From Caulobacteraceae bacterium UBA5005 (GTDB lineage: Bacteria; Pseudomonadota; Alphaproteobacteria; Caulobacterales; Caulobacteraceae), in assembly GCA_002398405.1 (NCBI GenBank), contig DGYN01000038.1, forward strand, positions 33,206 through 47,195: 13,990 bases of DNA. The letters run 5' to 3'. The notes beneath the pieces are model-generated. The model did no database searches and was not told where the DNA came from. It was given only the letters and a program-made list of their open reading frames with translations. Positions 7,059 through 12,913 of this stretch are shown in pieces; the first letter of the stretch is position 1; every line of letters begins with the position of its first letter. Position numbers and translations under genes: made by a program.

Positions 7059-7102
7059 GCGTTTTCCGGCGGCGAACCGGCATCCACCTCGCCGGAAAAC
7101 GC
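7059..7102. repeat. 13-bp-arm inverted repeat (REP-like element)
   Basis: GCGTTTTCCGGCG (7059-7071) and CGCCGGAAAACGC (7090-7102) are perfect 13-bp inverted arms around an 18-base loop containing GAACCGGCATCCACCT. It lies 14 bases after the preceding hairpin. The loop core (GAACCGG-ATCCAC-T) looks like a family of short interspersed palindromes I recall from Caulobacterales and relatives. Arms are seen directly; family membership is from memory and needs a genome-wide count. Confidence 0.7.
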
Positions 7103-7106
7103 CCAA

Positions 7107-7132
7107 GCGCCCCGGCGCATGGGCCGGGGCGC
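7107..7132 (-). terminator. GC-rich hairpin downstream of the thioredoxin-like gene
   Basis: GCGCCCCGGC (7107-7116) and GCCGGGGCGC (7123-7132) are perfect 10-bp arms with a 6-base loop. On the minus strand the hairpin starts eight bases after the stop of the thioredoxin-like gene and is followed by TTGGGCGTTTTCC, only weakly T-rich. It is a plausible terminator for the marR operon. It could also act in both directions with the neighbouring repeats. Confidence 0.5.
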
Positions 7133-7140
7133 CGTGAAAG

Positions 7141-7377
7141 TTACTGGAGGTCGGAAAGGGCGGCTCCAAAGTTGATATGATACGGTTCGCCACCCACCAC
7201 AAAGGCGGGAACGGACCTGACCCCGGATTGCTGGGCTTCGAGAATGCGGGACTTGTCCTCGCCTAGATGAACGATCTCGACGTCAAAGGCCCGCGGATCA
7301 AGGGAATGAGCGAAACGCTGTTCGGCATCGATGCATACCGGACACCCGGCGTGGTAAAAAACGGCTTTCTGTGCCAT
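7141..7377 (-). CDS. Small thioredoxin/glutaredoxin-like protein with CPVC motif
   Basis: A 78-residue protein with a minimal thioredoxin fold. The first strand AVFYHA leads to the redox motif CPVC (Cys12, Cys15), then a helix. The second half carries the cis-proline turn SVPAFVVGG (55-63, Pro57) and a short C-terminal YHINFGAAL segment. It is likely a cytoplasmic thiol-disulfide reductant or redox carrier; the partner is unknown. The start ATG at 7377 has an AGGAG (7392-7388) ten bases upstream, overlapping the stop codon of the marR-type gene (TAGGAG), so translation is probably coupled to that gene. A longer open frame upstream is a shadow of marR. It is probably controlled with marR by the palindrome at 8082-8096. 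Confidence 0.85.
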   Translation of the reverse strand: MAQKAVFYHAGCPVCIDAEQRFAHSLDPRAFDVEIVHLGEDKSRILEAQQSGVRSVPAFVVGGEPYHINFGAALSDLQ

Positions 7378-7390
7378 GTGTATAAGGCTC

Positions 7391-8074
7391 CTAACTCTGT
7401 CCTGAGGGTGGTTGCAAAAAGGACGCTCCGTCAGTTTCCGCTGTCGGGGCGTCCGGCTCATCCGACCAGATCCGCCAAGCGCGCGAGGCGCCTGCCGCAT
7501 CGGCCGGCTCATGGTCACTGCAGTCCAATCGCAGGTCGCGATTGCCGAACGCAGAGTCCACAAGTCCGCAATGATGGGGTTTTGAGTCGTCCTGATGGAT
7601 GTTCGGCTGGAAATGCCGGCAGGTCGCGCAAAGCCGCTGAGGCTCGATCACTCCGGATTCCTGCCAAGCTCGGATCATTTTCGTCACCGCCGCCATCATC
7701 ATGCTTTTCTCCGGGCCAGACAGCGCCGCGAGCGCGATGGCCGCCGCACCCTTGTCCTGAGACATTCGATCAAGGCATGCGCGCCCTTCGGCGCTAACGG
7801 CGAGGGCGACCGCCCGGCCCCCGCCAGCCCGCCTGTCCACAAAGCCCTTGGTCGCCAGCGAACCGAGCGACCGGGTCACCGTCGGCTGACGAAGGCCCAT
7901 CGCTCGGCTCAGCGTTGTCGCCGTCTGACTCCATGGAGGTCGCCGGTTCAAGATTTGAAGTATGCGAGTCTGGGTCGGGTGCAACGGGATCTGCGGTCTG
8001 GTCCCTTTCCAGGCCTGCAGCCGCAACACCTCCGCGATTTTTCGCAGGCCCTCCTCCAGATTGTCATGCTCCAT
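7391..8074 (-). CDS. MarR-family regulator with C-terminal four-cysteine extension
   Basis: A 227-residue regulator. Residues 1-145 form a MarR winged helix-turn-helix: HPTQTRILQIL, the recognition region TATTLSRAMGLRQPTVTRSLGSLATKGFVDRR (51-82) and the wing GGGRAVALAVSAEGRAC (84-100). Beyond the usual MarR length, residues 149-188 carry Cys149-x2-Cys152, Cys169 and Cys185-x2-His188, plus several histidines, which looks like a metal or Fe-S site or a thiol sensor. A Pro/Asp-rich tail follows. I chose the ATG at 8074 because the helix MEHDNLEEGLRKIAEVL starts there; the longer frame crosses the promoter. No ribosome-binding site precedes it, so the mRNA may be leaderless or nearly so. It is divergent from the amidotransferase gene and 13 bases ahead of the thioredoxin-like gene. 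Confidence 0.88.
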   Translation of the reverse strand: MEHDNLEEGLRKIAEVLRLQAWKGTRPQIPLHPTQTRILQILNRRPPWSQTATTLSRAMGLRQPTVTRSLGSLATKGFVDRRAGGGRAVALAVSAEGRACLDRMSQDKGAAAIALAALSGPEKSMMMAAVTKMIRAWQESGVIEPQRLCATCRHFQPNIHQDDSKPHHCGLVDSAFGNRDLRLDCSDHEPADAAGASRAWRIWSDEPDAPTAETDGASFLQPPSGQS

Positions 8075-8077
8075 GAT

Positions 8078-8103
8078 TTGACATAGCACTGCTATGATAT
8101 AAT
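8078..8103 (+). promoter_or_regulatory. Candidate promoter of the glutamine amidotransferase gene
   Basis: TTGACA (8078-8083) and TATAAT (8098-8103) both match the sigma-70 consensus exactly, but the spacer is only 14 bp, shorter than the usual 16-18. Either the promoter is activated or distorted by a bound regulator, or one hexamer is a chance match. On the opposite strand a weak TTGCCC (8109-8104) and TATGTC (8085-8080) with 18 bp could serve the MarR gene. Confidence 0.4.
8082..8096. promoter_or_regulatory. Perfect 15-bp palindrome, probable MarR operator
   Basis: CATAGCA, a central C, and TGCTATG form a perfect palindrome with 7-bp arms in the 55-bp divergent gap between the MarR-type gene and the glutamine amidotransferase gene. 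MarR dimers bind such AT-flanked palindromes next to or over their own promoter. Here it lies between a TTGACA and a TATAAT on the plus strand and overlaps the likely -10 of the minus strand, so one site could control both directions. The palindrome is seen; binding is inference. Confidence 0.7.
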
Positions 8104-8129
8104 GGGCAAGCCTGTTGCCGGAGCAGACC

Positions 8130-8804
8130 ATGAAAACCGCCATCGCCTTTCGCCACATCGCCGTCGAGGACGCCGGGACCCTGGCGCCGGCGCTCGAACG
8201 GGCGGGATATGAGCTCACCTACCTCGAGGCCTGGCGGGACGATCTGTCGCCCGGTCTTGATGCCGATCTGCTCATCGTCCTGGGCGGCCCGATCGGCGCC
8301 TACGAGGAGGGCGCCTTTCCCTTCCTGACCGCCGAGACCGGCATGGTCCAGCAGCGCCTCGCCGCCGACCGCCCGACGCTGGGCCTGTGCCTCGGCTCGC
8401 AGATCATGGCCAAGGCGCTGGGGGCGGCGGTCTATCCCGGCGGCAAACAGGAGATCGGCTGGGCGCCGCTCAGCCGGGCGGAGGGTATTCTCGCCCCGCT
8501 AAGGGACTTGCCCGTCCTTCACTGGCATGGGGACACCTTCGACCTGCCGCCGGGCTGCGAGCTGCTGGCGTCGAGCCGGCTCTACGAGCGCCAGGCTTTC
8601 GCCCGCGGCCGCAACGTCCTGGCCCTGCAGTTCCACATCGAGGTCGACGCCATCGCACAGGAAGCGTGGCTCGTCGCCAACGCCGGGCAGCTTGCCGGCC
8701 TTGGCCTCGATCCGGCGGCGCTGCGCCGGGACGCTGCGCTCTACGCCAAGGCGGCGGGCGAGGCCGGGGATGTGATCTTCGACCGCTGGCTGGCGGGGCT
8801 CTAA
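8130..8804 (+). CDS. Class I glutamine amidotransferase-like protein
   Basis: A 224-residue class I (triad) glutamine amidotransferase domain standing alone. It has the oxyanion strand LGGPIGAYEE (51-60), the nucleophile elbow GLCLGSQ (Cys87), and the catalytic FHIE (His169, Glu171). The style is that of GMP-synthase-like or YfeJ-like stand-alone proteins, whose acceptor partners are mostly unknown. It may release ammonia from glutamine or cut another gamma-glutamyl compound. The ATG at 8130 has GGAG six bases upstream; an in-frame TTG at 8115 lacks that support. It is divergent from marR across a shared palindrome and converges with a gamma-glutamylcyclotransferase gene, overlapping it by four bases at the stop codons. 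Confidence 0.88.
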   Translation: MKTAIAFRHIAVEDAGTLAPALERAGYELTYLEAWRDDLSPGLDADLLIVLGGPIGAYEEGAFPFLTAETGMVQQRLAADRPTLGLCLGSQIMAKALGAAVYPGGKQEIGWAPLSRAEGILAPLRDLPVLHWHGDTFDLPPGCELLASSRLYERQAFARGRNVLALQFHIEVDAIAQEAWLVANAGQLAGLGLDPAALRRDAALYAKAAGEAGDVIFDRWLAGL

Positions 8805-9415
8805 CCCAGCCTAGGCCCGCGCCGTCGCTCTATCCGCTCGCCGAGCGCCGGCTTTGGCGCGTCGGCCCCCAGGCTTTCCAGCTCCTCCACCCGCGTGAGC
8901 AAACGCTCCATGCCATCGTCGTGGATGCCCTCTTCCCGCAGGTGCAGGACGAGATCGCGCAGGTAGACGATGTTCGGGCCGGACAGCCCCTCGGCGCCGT
9001 TGATCAGGACCGCCTGCTCTTCCAGGGTCAGGCGCCCCGCCCACTGCGGATGCTTGGCGTCGGAGAGGAATACGAGGGCGCAGGCCGCCTTTGCGTCGTC
9101 GAAGACGATGTCCTTGAAGGCCTCGAAATAGGTTTCGGTCGGCTGTTCCCGCTCGCGCAGATAGTCATAGACCGCCGTCCAGTCGCTCTCAGCGACCCGG
9201 TAGGCGGCGCCCCTTACCGATCCGCCGGGCGCGAGGCCCAGCACCAGGCCCGGCCGCTCATAGGTTCCGCGGTGATGCACCGAATAGATGCAGAAGGCCC
9301 GACGCCGCCCATGGAGCCGCGCGGCTCTTCGCTCTAAGAAGGGAAAGCCCGGCCGCCACATCAGCGAGCCGTAGCCGAACACCCACTTCTCGCCGGTAGG
9401 AACGCCTGCGCCCAT
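8801..9415 (-). CDS. chaC: ChaC-type gamma-glutamylcyclotransferase
   Basis: A 204-residue ChaC family enzyme, which breaks glutathione into 5-oxoproline and Cys-Gly in the cytosol. Marks are WVFGYGSLMWRPGF (11-24), the nucleotide-free loop that binds the gamma-glutamyl group; LHGRRRAFCIYSVHHRGTYERPGLVLGL (34-61); RGAAYRV (68-74); the acidic YLREREQ region (85-91), expected to hold the catalytic glutamate; and the C-terminal PNIVYLRDLVLHLREEGIHDDGM. The length is normal. It is transcribed away from the DUF2125 gene across a 44-bp gap and ends inside the last four bases of the glutamine amidotransferase gene. The start at 9415 has only a weak GGCGG upstream. Confidence 0.9.
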   Translation of the reverse strand: MGAGVPTGEKWVFGYGSLMWRPGFPFLERRAARLHGRRRAFCIYSVHHRGTYERPGLVLGLAPGGSVRGAAYRVAESDWTAVYDYLREREQPTETYFEAFKDIVFDDAKAACALVFLSDAKHPQWAGRLTLEEQAVLINGAEGLSGPNIVYLRDLVLHLREEGIHDDGMERLLTRVEELESLGADAPKPALGERIERRRGPRLG

Positions 9416-9459
9416 CGTCCGCCTAAATCTTACCCTGGCCCTTGGCTAAGACTGAACGC

Positions 9460-10482
9460 ATGTCCGACCCCGCCCGTAAACCCCGCCGCAGTCTGGTCCT
9501 CCTGCCATTTTTCCTGGTTGGCGCGCTAGCGATCGGCTGGACGGTCTATTGGTTCATCGCCCGCGAGAAGATCGAGGCCGGCCTTGAGATCAACGCCGCG
9601 GCCCTGCGCGACCAGGGCTATAAGGTCGCCTGGAGCGAGGCGGTGGTTTCCGGCTATCCCTTCCGCTTCGAGGTCACGCTCAAGGATGCTGTGATCACCG
9701 AGCCCGGCGGCTGGGGCCTTGCCGCCCCTGTTTTGGAAGCCGCCACGGCCGCCTATGCCCCTGGCGTCATCGCACTCGTCGCCCCTGAGCGGGTGGTGCT
9801 GTCCCTTCCCGACGGCCAGTCGCTGGAGATTACCGGCCGGGTATTGCGGGCCAGCATCGGCGGTTACGACAAGACTCCGCCCCGGGTCTCGATCGAGGGC
9901 GTCGAGCTTGCCGTTGCTTCGCGGGACCGGGACACCGCGCTTTTTACCACCCTAGAGCGGTTCCAGGCCCACCTGCGCCCTGCCCCGGAAAACCGCGGCC
10001 GGGTCTATCTGTCAGTGGAGAACGCCAAGGTCGCCGACAGCTCCCTGCTCGGCCGCATCGTCGGCGACCGGCCGGTTTCGGTGCGGGTGGCGGGCGAGGT
10101 GACGGAGGCCTCGTCGATGCGGGGCGCCGGCTGGCCCGGCGTCGTCAAGAGCTGGTCCGAGGCGGGCGGCGTGCTCGACCTTCGCGAGGGAAACCTCAGC
10201 GCCGGAAACGCCGTCCTAGACATCAAGCCGACCCGTATGGCCGCGGACGCCAAGGGCCATGCCGGCGGCGCCCTTTCCCTGTCGCTGACCAAGGCCAGCG
10301 CGGGCCTTATGGCGCTCGGCGCCATAGGCGTGATCCCGGACGAGACGGCCAAGGCGGCGGGCGAATGGGCCGACAAGCTGGGCATGGATGGCGGTCCGGC
10401 GCTTTCCGCCACCCTGATCTTCCGCGACGGCAAGACCTATATCGGTCCCCTGCCGGTGGGACCCGCGCCCCGCTTCTATTGA
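9460..10482 (+). CDS. DUF2125 family membrane-anchored protein
   Basis: A 340-residue protein with a basic N-terminus (RKPRR), one membrane anchor at about residues 11-34 and a long predicted periplasmic beta-rich part. Segments such as AWSEAVVSGYPFRFEVTLKDAVI and the late EWADKLGMDGGPALSATLIFRDGKTYIGPLPVG match the style of DUF2125, a family found mainly in alphaproteobacteria and without known function. It resembles large bridge-like or AsmA-like periplasmic proteins in its strand pattern, but this is only an impression. I chose the ATG at 9460 because its product starts just before the basic-plus-hydrophobic anchor; a TTG at 9442 in frame would add six residues. No clear ribosome-binding site is seen before either. 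Confidence 0.82.
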   Translation: MSDPARKPRRSLVLLPFFLVGALAIGWTVYWFIAREKIEAGLEINAAALRDQGYKVAWSEAVVSGYPFRFEVTLKDAVITEPGGWGLAAPVLEAATAAYAPGVIALVAPERVVLSLPDGQSLEITGRVLRASIGGYDKTPPRVSIEGVELAVASRDRDTALFTTLERFQAHLRPAPENRGRVYLSVENAKVADSSLLGRIVGDRPVSVRVAGEVTEASSMRGAGWPGVVKSWSEAGGVLDLREGNLSAGNAVLDIKPTRMAADAKGHAGGALSLSLTKASAGLMALGAIGVIPDETAKAAGEWADKLGMDGGPALSATLIFRDGKTYIGPLPVGPAPRFY

Positions 10483-10492
10483 CGCAGGCCTT

Positions 10493-10533
10493 GCGCGGCG
10501 AAGCGGGAGAAGTATGGTCCGCGCTCGTTTTTT
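10493..10533 (+). terminator. Hairpin plus T-run between the DUF2125 gene and chorismate mutase
   Basis: GCGCGG (10493-10498) and CCGCGC (10519-10524) pair as a 6-bp stem with a 20-base loop, followed by TCG and six T (10528-10533). This fits a weak intrinsic terminator for the DUF2125 gene. Because the T-run abuts the GGGGG ribosome-binding site (10534-10538) of the next gene, it could also act as an attenuator for the aromatic-pathway genes. The loop is long, so confidence is low. Confidence 0.35.
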
Positions 10534-10542
10534 GGGGGCCGT

Positions 10543-11337
10543 ATGGCGAAGAAACCCGCATCGCTGGCCAAGGTGCGCGATCGTATCGATGCGATCGATA
10601 GCGAGTTGCTGCGCCTGATCGACCAGCGCGCCGCCCTGTCTCGGGAAGTCGCCGAGGCCAAGCGCGCGGCGGGGGAGGACGGCAAGTTCGCCCTGCGCCC
10701 CGGCCGCGAGGCCCAGATCCTGCGCCGCCTGATCGCCTCGCCGCGGGAGGCGGCCAGCAAGAGCCTGGTGGTCGCCATCTGGCGCGAGATCATGGGCGAC
10801 AGCCTTTACTCCCAGACCAGCTTCCACGTGGCGGTCTGGGGCGGCCGCACGCCGGCCAAGACGGCGGAGCTGGCGCGGATGCGGTTCGGCTCCACGCCGC
10901 CGCTCTACCTCGTCGATGAGCCGCAGCAAGCGATCGCCTCGGCCAAGGCCAGCGGCGGCGTCGCCGTCCTGGCGTTATCCCGCGACCACGCGTGGTGGGC
11001 AAGGCTGCTGCTGACGCCGAGCCTCTCCATCTTCGCCACCCTGCCGTGCGTGTCGCAATGGGGAACGCCGCAGGCCATGGCGGTCGCCGAGGTGACGCCC
11101 GAACCGTCGGGCGAAGGGGACGAAACGCTTTGGGTCACCGACAGTCCCAAGCCCTCCTATGAGATTGAGCAGTCGTTCATGCAGGACGGCGTCGCCGCGC
11201 GGCTGATCACCGACGCCAATGGCCTGAAGCTCTTCGCCATGTCGGGCTTCTACCAGGCAGACGATGACCGGCTGAAGCGCGGGCCCGGAAGCATCACAGG
11301 CGTTGTCGGCGTCGTTCCCGTCGCCTTCGACCAATGA
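10543..11337 (+). CDS. Chorismate mutase (AroQ type) with unassigned C-terminal half
   Basis: A 264-residue protein. Residues 8-92 are an AroQ-type helical chorismate mutase domain, converting chorismate to prephenate for phenylalanine and tyrosine. Visible are VRDRIDAIDSELLRLIDQRAALSREVAEAK (11-40, with Arg29 and Lys40), RPGREAQIL (52-60, with Arg55 and Glu56) and WREIMGDSL. Residues 93-264 match no family I can name. Features such as TPAKTAELARMRFG and a final FAMSGFYQADDDR recall a decayed prephenate dehydratase/ACT arrangement, but the dehydratase catalytic TRF motif and the ACT ESRP motif are absent. The start has GGGGG four bases upstream. The stop overlaps hisC in ATGA, so the two enzymes are probably co-translated. 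Confidence 0.88.
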   Translation: MAKKPASLAKVRDRIDAIDSELLRLIDQRAALSREVAEAKRAAGEDGKFALRPGREAQILRRLIASPREAASKSLVVAIWREIMGDSLYSQTSFHVAVWGGRTPAKTAELARMRFGSTPPLYLVDEPQQAIASAKASGGVAVLALSRDHAWWARLLLTPSLSIFATLPCVSQWGTPQAMAVAEVTPEPSGEGDETLWVTDSPKPSYEIEQSFMQDGVAARLITDANGLKLFAMSGFYQADDDRLKRGPGSITGVVGVVPVAFDQ

Positions 11338-12416
11338 GAGGGCCGGCGCCCAAGGACGGCATTTACGACATCAGCCCCTATGTTCCCGGCAAGGCCGCGG
11401 CTGAGGGGATCGAGAACCCCATCAAGATGTCGGCCAATGAGAATGCGCTGGGCTGCAGCCCGGCGGCGACGGCGGCGTTCCTTGAGGCCGCGCCCAGGCT
11501 GCACCTTTATCCCGACAGCCAGGCCAAGGCTTTGCGCGCGGCCGTGGCGAAAAAGTATGGCCTGGAGCCCGAGCGGCTGATCTTCGGCTGCGGCTCGGAC
11601 GAGATCTTCGCCATGCTGGCGGACACCTATCTGTCGCCCGGCGACAACGCGATCCAGGGGGAATACGGCTATGCGGCCTTCCCCATCGTGACGCGCAAGG
11701 AAGGCGCGGAGGTGCGGCGGGCCAAGGAGCCGAACCTGGCCCTCGACGTCGACGAAATTCTGAAACTGGTCGATGAGCGGACGAAGATCGTCTGGGTCGC
11801 CAACCCCGGCAATCCGACGGGCGCCTGGCTGCCGGGAAGAGAAGTCCGCCGGTTGCACGAGGCCCTGCCGGGCAATGTGATCCTGGTGCTCGACGGCGCC
11901 TATCGTGAGTTTGTCGATGAGCCGGACTTCGAGGACGGCGTCGAGCTGGCGCGGTCGAGCGGCAATGTCGTGATGACCCGCACCTTTTCGAAACTGCACG
12001 GCCTGCCGGGGCTCAGGATCGGCTGGGGGTATGGGAGCCGCTCGATCATCGAGGCCCTGGAGCGGGCGCGGCCGCCGTTCAACGTCAGCCTTCCGGCCCT
12101 GGCGGCGGCGGAGGCGGCGCTAGGCGATGATGATTTTCAGGCAAGGTCGCTGGCTCTTGTCGAACAGTGGCGGCCGTGGCTGATCCAGCAGCTGGGCGGA
12201 CTTGGGCTGGAGGTGACGCCGTCGCGGGCCAACTTCGTCCTGGCGCATTTTCCGAAGGGGCGGGCGAGCGAGGCTGAGGCCTTCCTGGCGGCGCGCGGAT
12301 ATCTGGTCCGCTCGACGGCGATGTACGGCCTGCCCAATGCGCTGCGCATCACCATCGGCCTGGAAGCGCATAACCGCGCGGTCATCGAGGGGCTGGCTGA
12401 GTTTTTCGGCAAGTAA
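11334..12416 (+). CDS. hisC: Histidinol-phosphate / aromatic aminotransferase
   Basis: A 360-residue fold-type I PLP aminotransferase of the HisC family. Marks are NENALGCSP (35-43), YPDSQAKALR (59-68), GCGSDEIFAML (86-96), NPGNPTG (157-163), DGAYREF (187-193) and the PLP-lysine motif TFSKLHGLPGLRIGW (217-231, Lys220). HisC makes histidinol phosphate in histidine synthesis; many alphaproteobacterial copies also transaminate aromatic acids. Overlap with chorismate mutase and proximity to a convergent tyrA suggest use in tyrosine/phenylalanine synthesis as well. Substrate preference cannot be settled here, so the name covers both. No terminator is seen before the toxin-antitoxin pair 21 bases downstream. 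Confidence 0.93.
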   Translation: MRGPAPKDGIYDISPYVPGKAAAEGIENPIKMSANENALGCSPAATAAFLEAAPRLHLYPDSQAKALRAAVAKKYGLEPERLIFGCGSDEIFAMLADTYLSPGDNAIQGEYGYAAFPIVTRKEGAEVRRAKEPNLALDVDEILKLVDERTKIVWVANPGNPTGAWLPGREVRRLHEALPGNVILVLDGAYREFVDEPDFEDGVELARSSGNVVMTRTFSKLHGLPGLRIGWGYGSRSIIEALERARPPFNVSLPALAAAEAALGDDDFQARSLALVEQWRPWLIQQLGGLGLEVTPSRANFVLAHFPKGRASEAEAFLAARGYLVRSTAMYGLPNALRITIGLEAHNRAVIEGLAEFFGK

Positions 12417-12437
12417 TTCTATGATACCGTGTTGAGA

Positions 12438-12614
12438 ATGAAGCCCGAACCCGCGATCTTCGATGAAACTGACGATGCGGCGGACACCGCCGCGATTGCT
12501 GAAGGCATTGCTGACTTGGAGGCCGGGCGCGTGATCAGCCACGACGCTATGAAGACATGGCTTCTGTCTTGGGGTACGCCCAATGAGGCGCCCCCGCCCA
12601 AGATCGGTGACTGA
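12438..12614 (+). CDS. Antitoxin of a second ParE/RelE module
   Basis: A 58-residue acidic protein immediately before a ParE/RelE toxin gene. The core IAEGIADLEAGRVISHDAMKTWLLSWGTPNEAPPP (20-54) matches a short antitoxin type seen in alphaproteobacteria (pattern GLADIEAGRxxxHexVxxWLxSWG). It is unrelated to the ParD at 2230-2481. The ATG at 12438 is taken; a GTG at 12429 would add three residues, and neither has a good ribosome-binding site. A -10-like TATGAT (12420-12425) lies just upstream without a clear -35, so it may be read through from hisC, whose stop is 21 bases away. The role is inferred mostly from the pattern and the paired toxin. Confidence 0.72.
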   Translation: MKPEPAIFDETDDAADTAAIAEGIADLEAGRVISHDAMKTWLLSWGTPNEAPPPKIGD

Positions 12615-12625
12615 CGCCCGCCTAA

Positions 12626-12913
12626 ATGGATGAAAGCGCTCGTTTCCGCGTTCAGTGGTCAGCGCGAGCGTTGCGCGATCTGAGCGGAATCCACGCCTAT
12701 ATCGCTCAGTTTGCGCCTCTTGCGGCGCAGCGTTTCACGGCCCGCCTTGTGGCCACGGTTGAGAACCTGGCGACTGATCCCAATCGAGGCCGCCCCGTCC
12801 TTGGCAAGGTGCGCGAACTGGTTGTCGTTCGCCCCTATTTGGTCCGCTACCGGGTTCAGGGCGAAATGGTGCAGGTGATCCACATCAAGCATGGCGCTCA
12901 GGCGCCATCCTGA
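12626..12913 (+). CDS. ParE/RelE-superfamily toxin, second module
   Basis: A 95-residue toxin of the ParE/RelE superfamily. It shows the N-terminal strand FRVQWSARALRDLSGIHAYIAQFAPLAAQRF, the central NLATDPNRGRPVLGKVRELVV and the C-terminal strands PYLVRYRVQGEMVQVIHIKHGAQ, with the H-x-K/R near the end that many members use. Whether it acts on gyrase or on ribosomes cannot be told. It follows the antitoxin gene by 11 bases. Its last 16 bases overlap the 3' end of the convergent tyrA, so this gene pair is wedged tightly between hisC and tyrA. The start at 12626 lacks a visible ribosome-binding site, which may keep toxin output low. Confidence 0.87.
   Translation: MDESARFRVQWSARALRDLSGIHAYIAQFAPLAAQRFTARLVATVENLATDPNRGRPVLGKVRELVVVRPYLVRYRVQGEMVQVIHIKHGAQAPS

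Noticed and set aside
7378..7563. Upstream extension of the thioredoxin-like gene by 62 codons
   Set aside because: It lies inside the marR gene in another frame, while the ATG at 7377 has AGGAG at a good distance and begins the fold.
8075..8218. Upstream extension of the MarR gene by 48 codons
   Set aside because: It would cross the palindrome and the start of the divergent amidotransferase gene, and it does not look like a MarR N-terminus.
8387..9337. Open frame of 316 codons on the plus strand over the amidotransferase and chaC
   Set aside because: It spans two recognised genes in another frame or strand and shows no domain.
10514..10600. Short frame from ATG at 10514, before and into chorismate mutase, as a possible aromatic leader peptide
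   Set aside because: It has a few Trp and one Phe but no run of Phe or Tyr, and it mostly overlaps the chorismate mutase gene, so it is probably chance.
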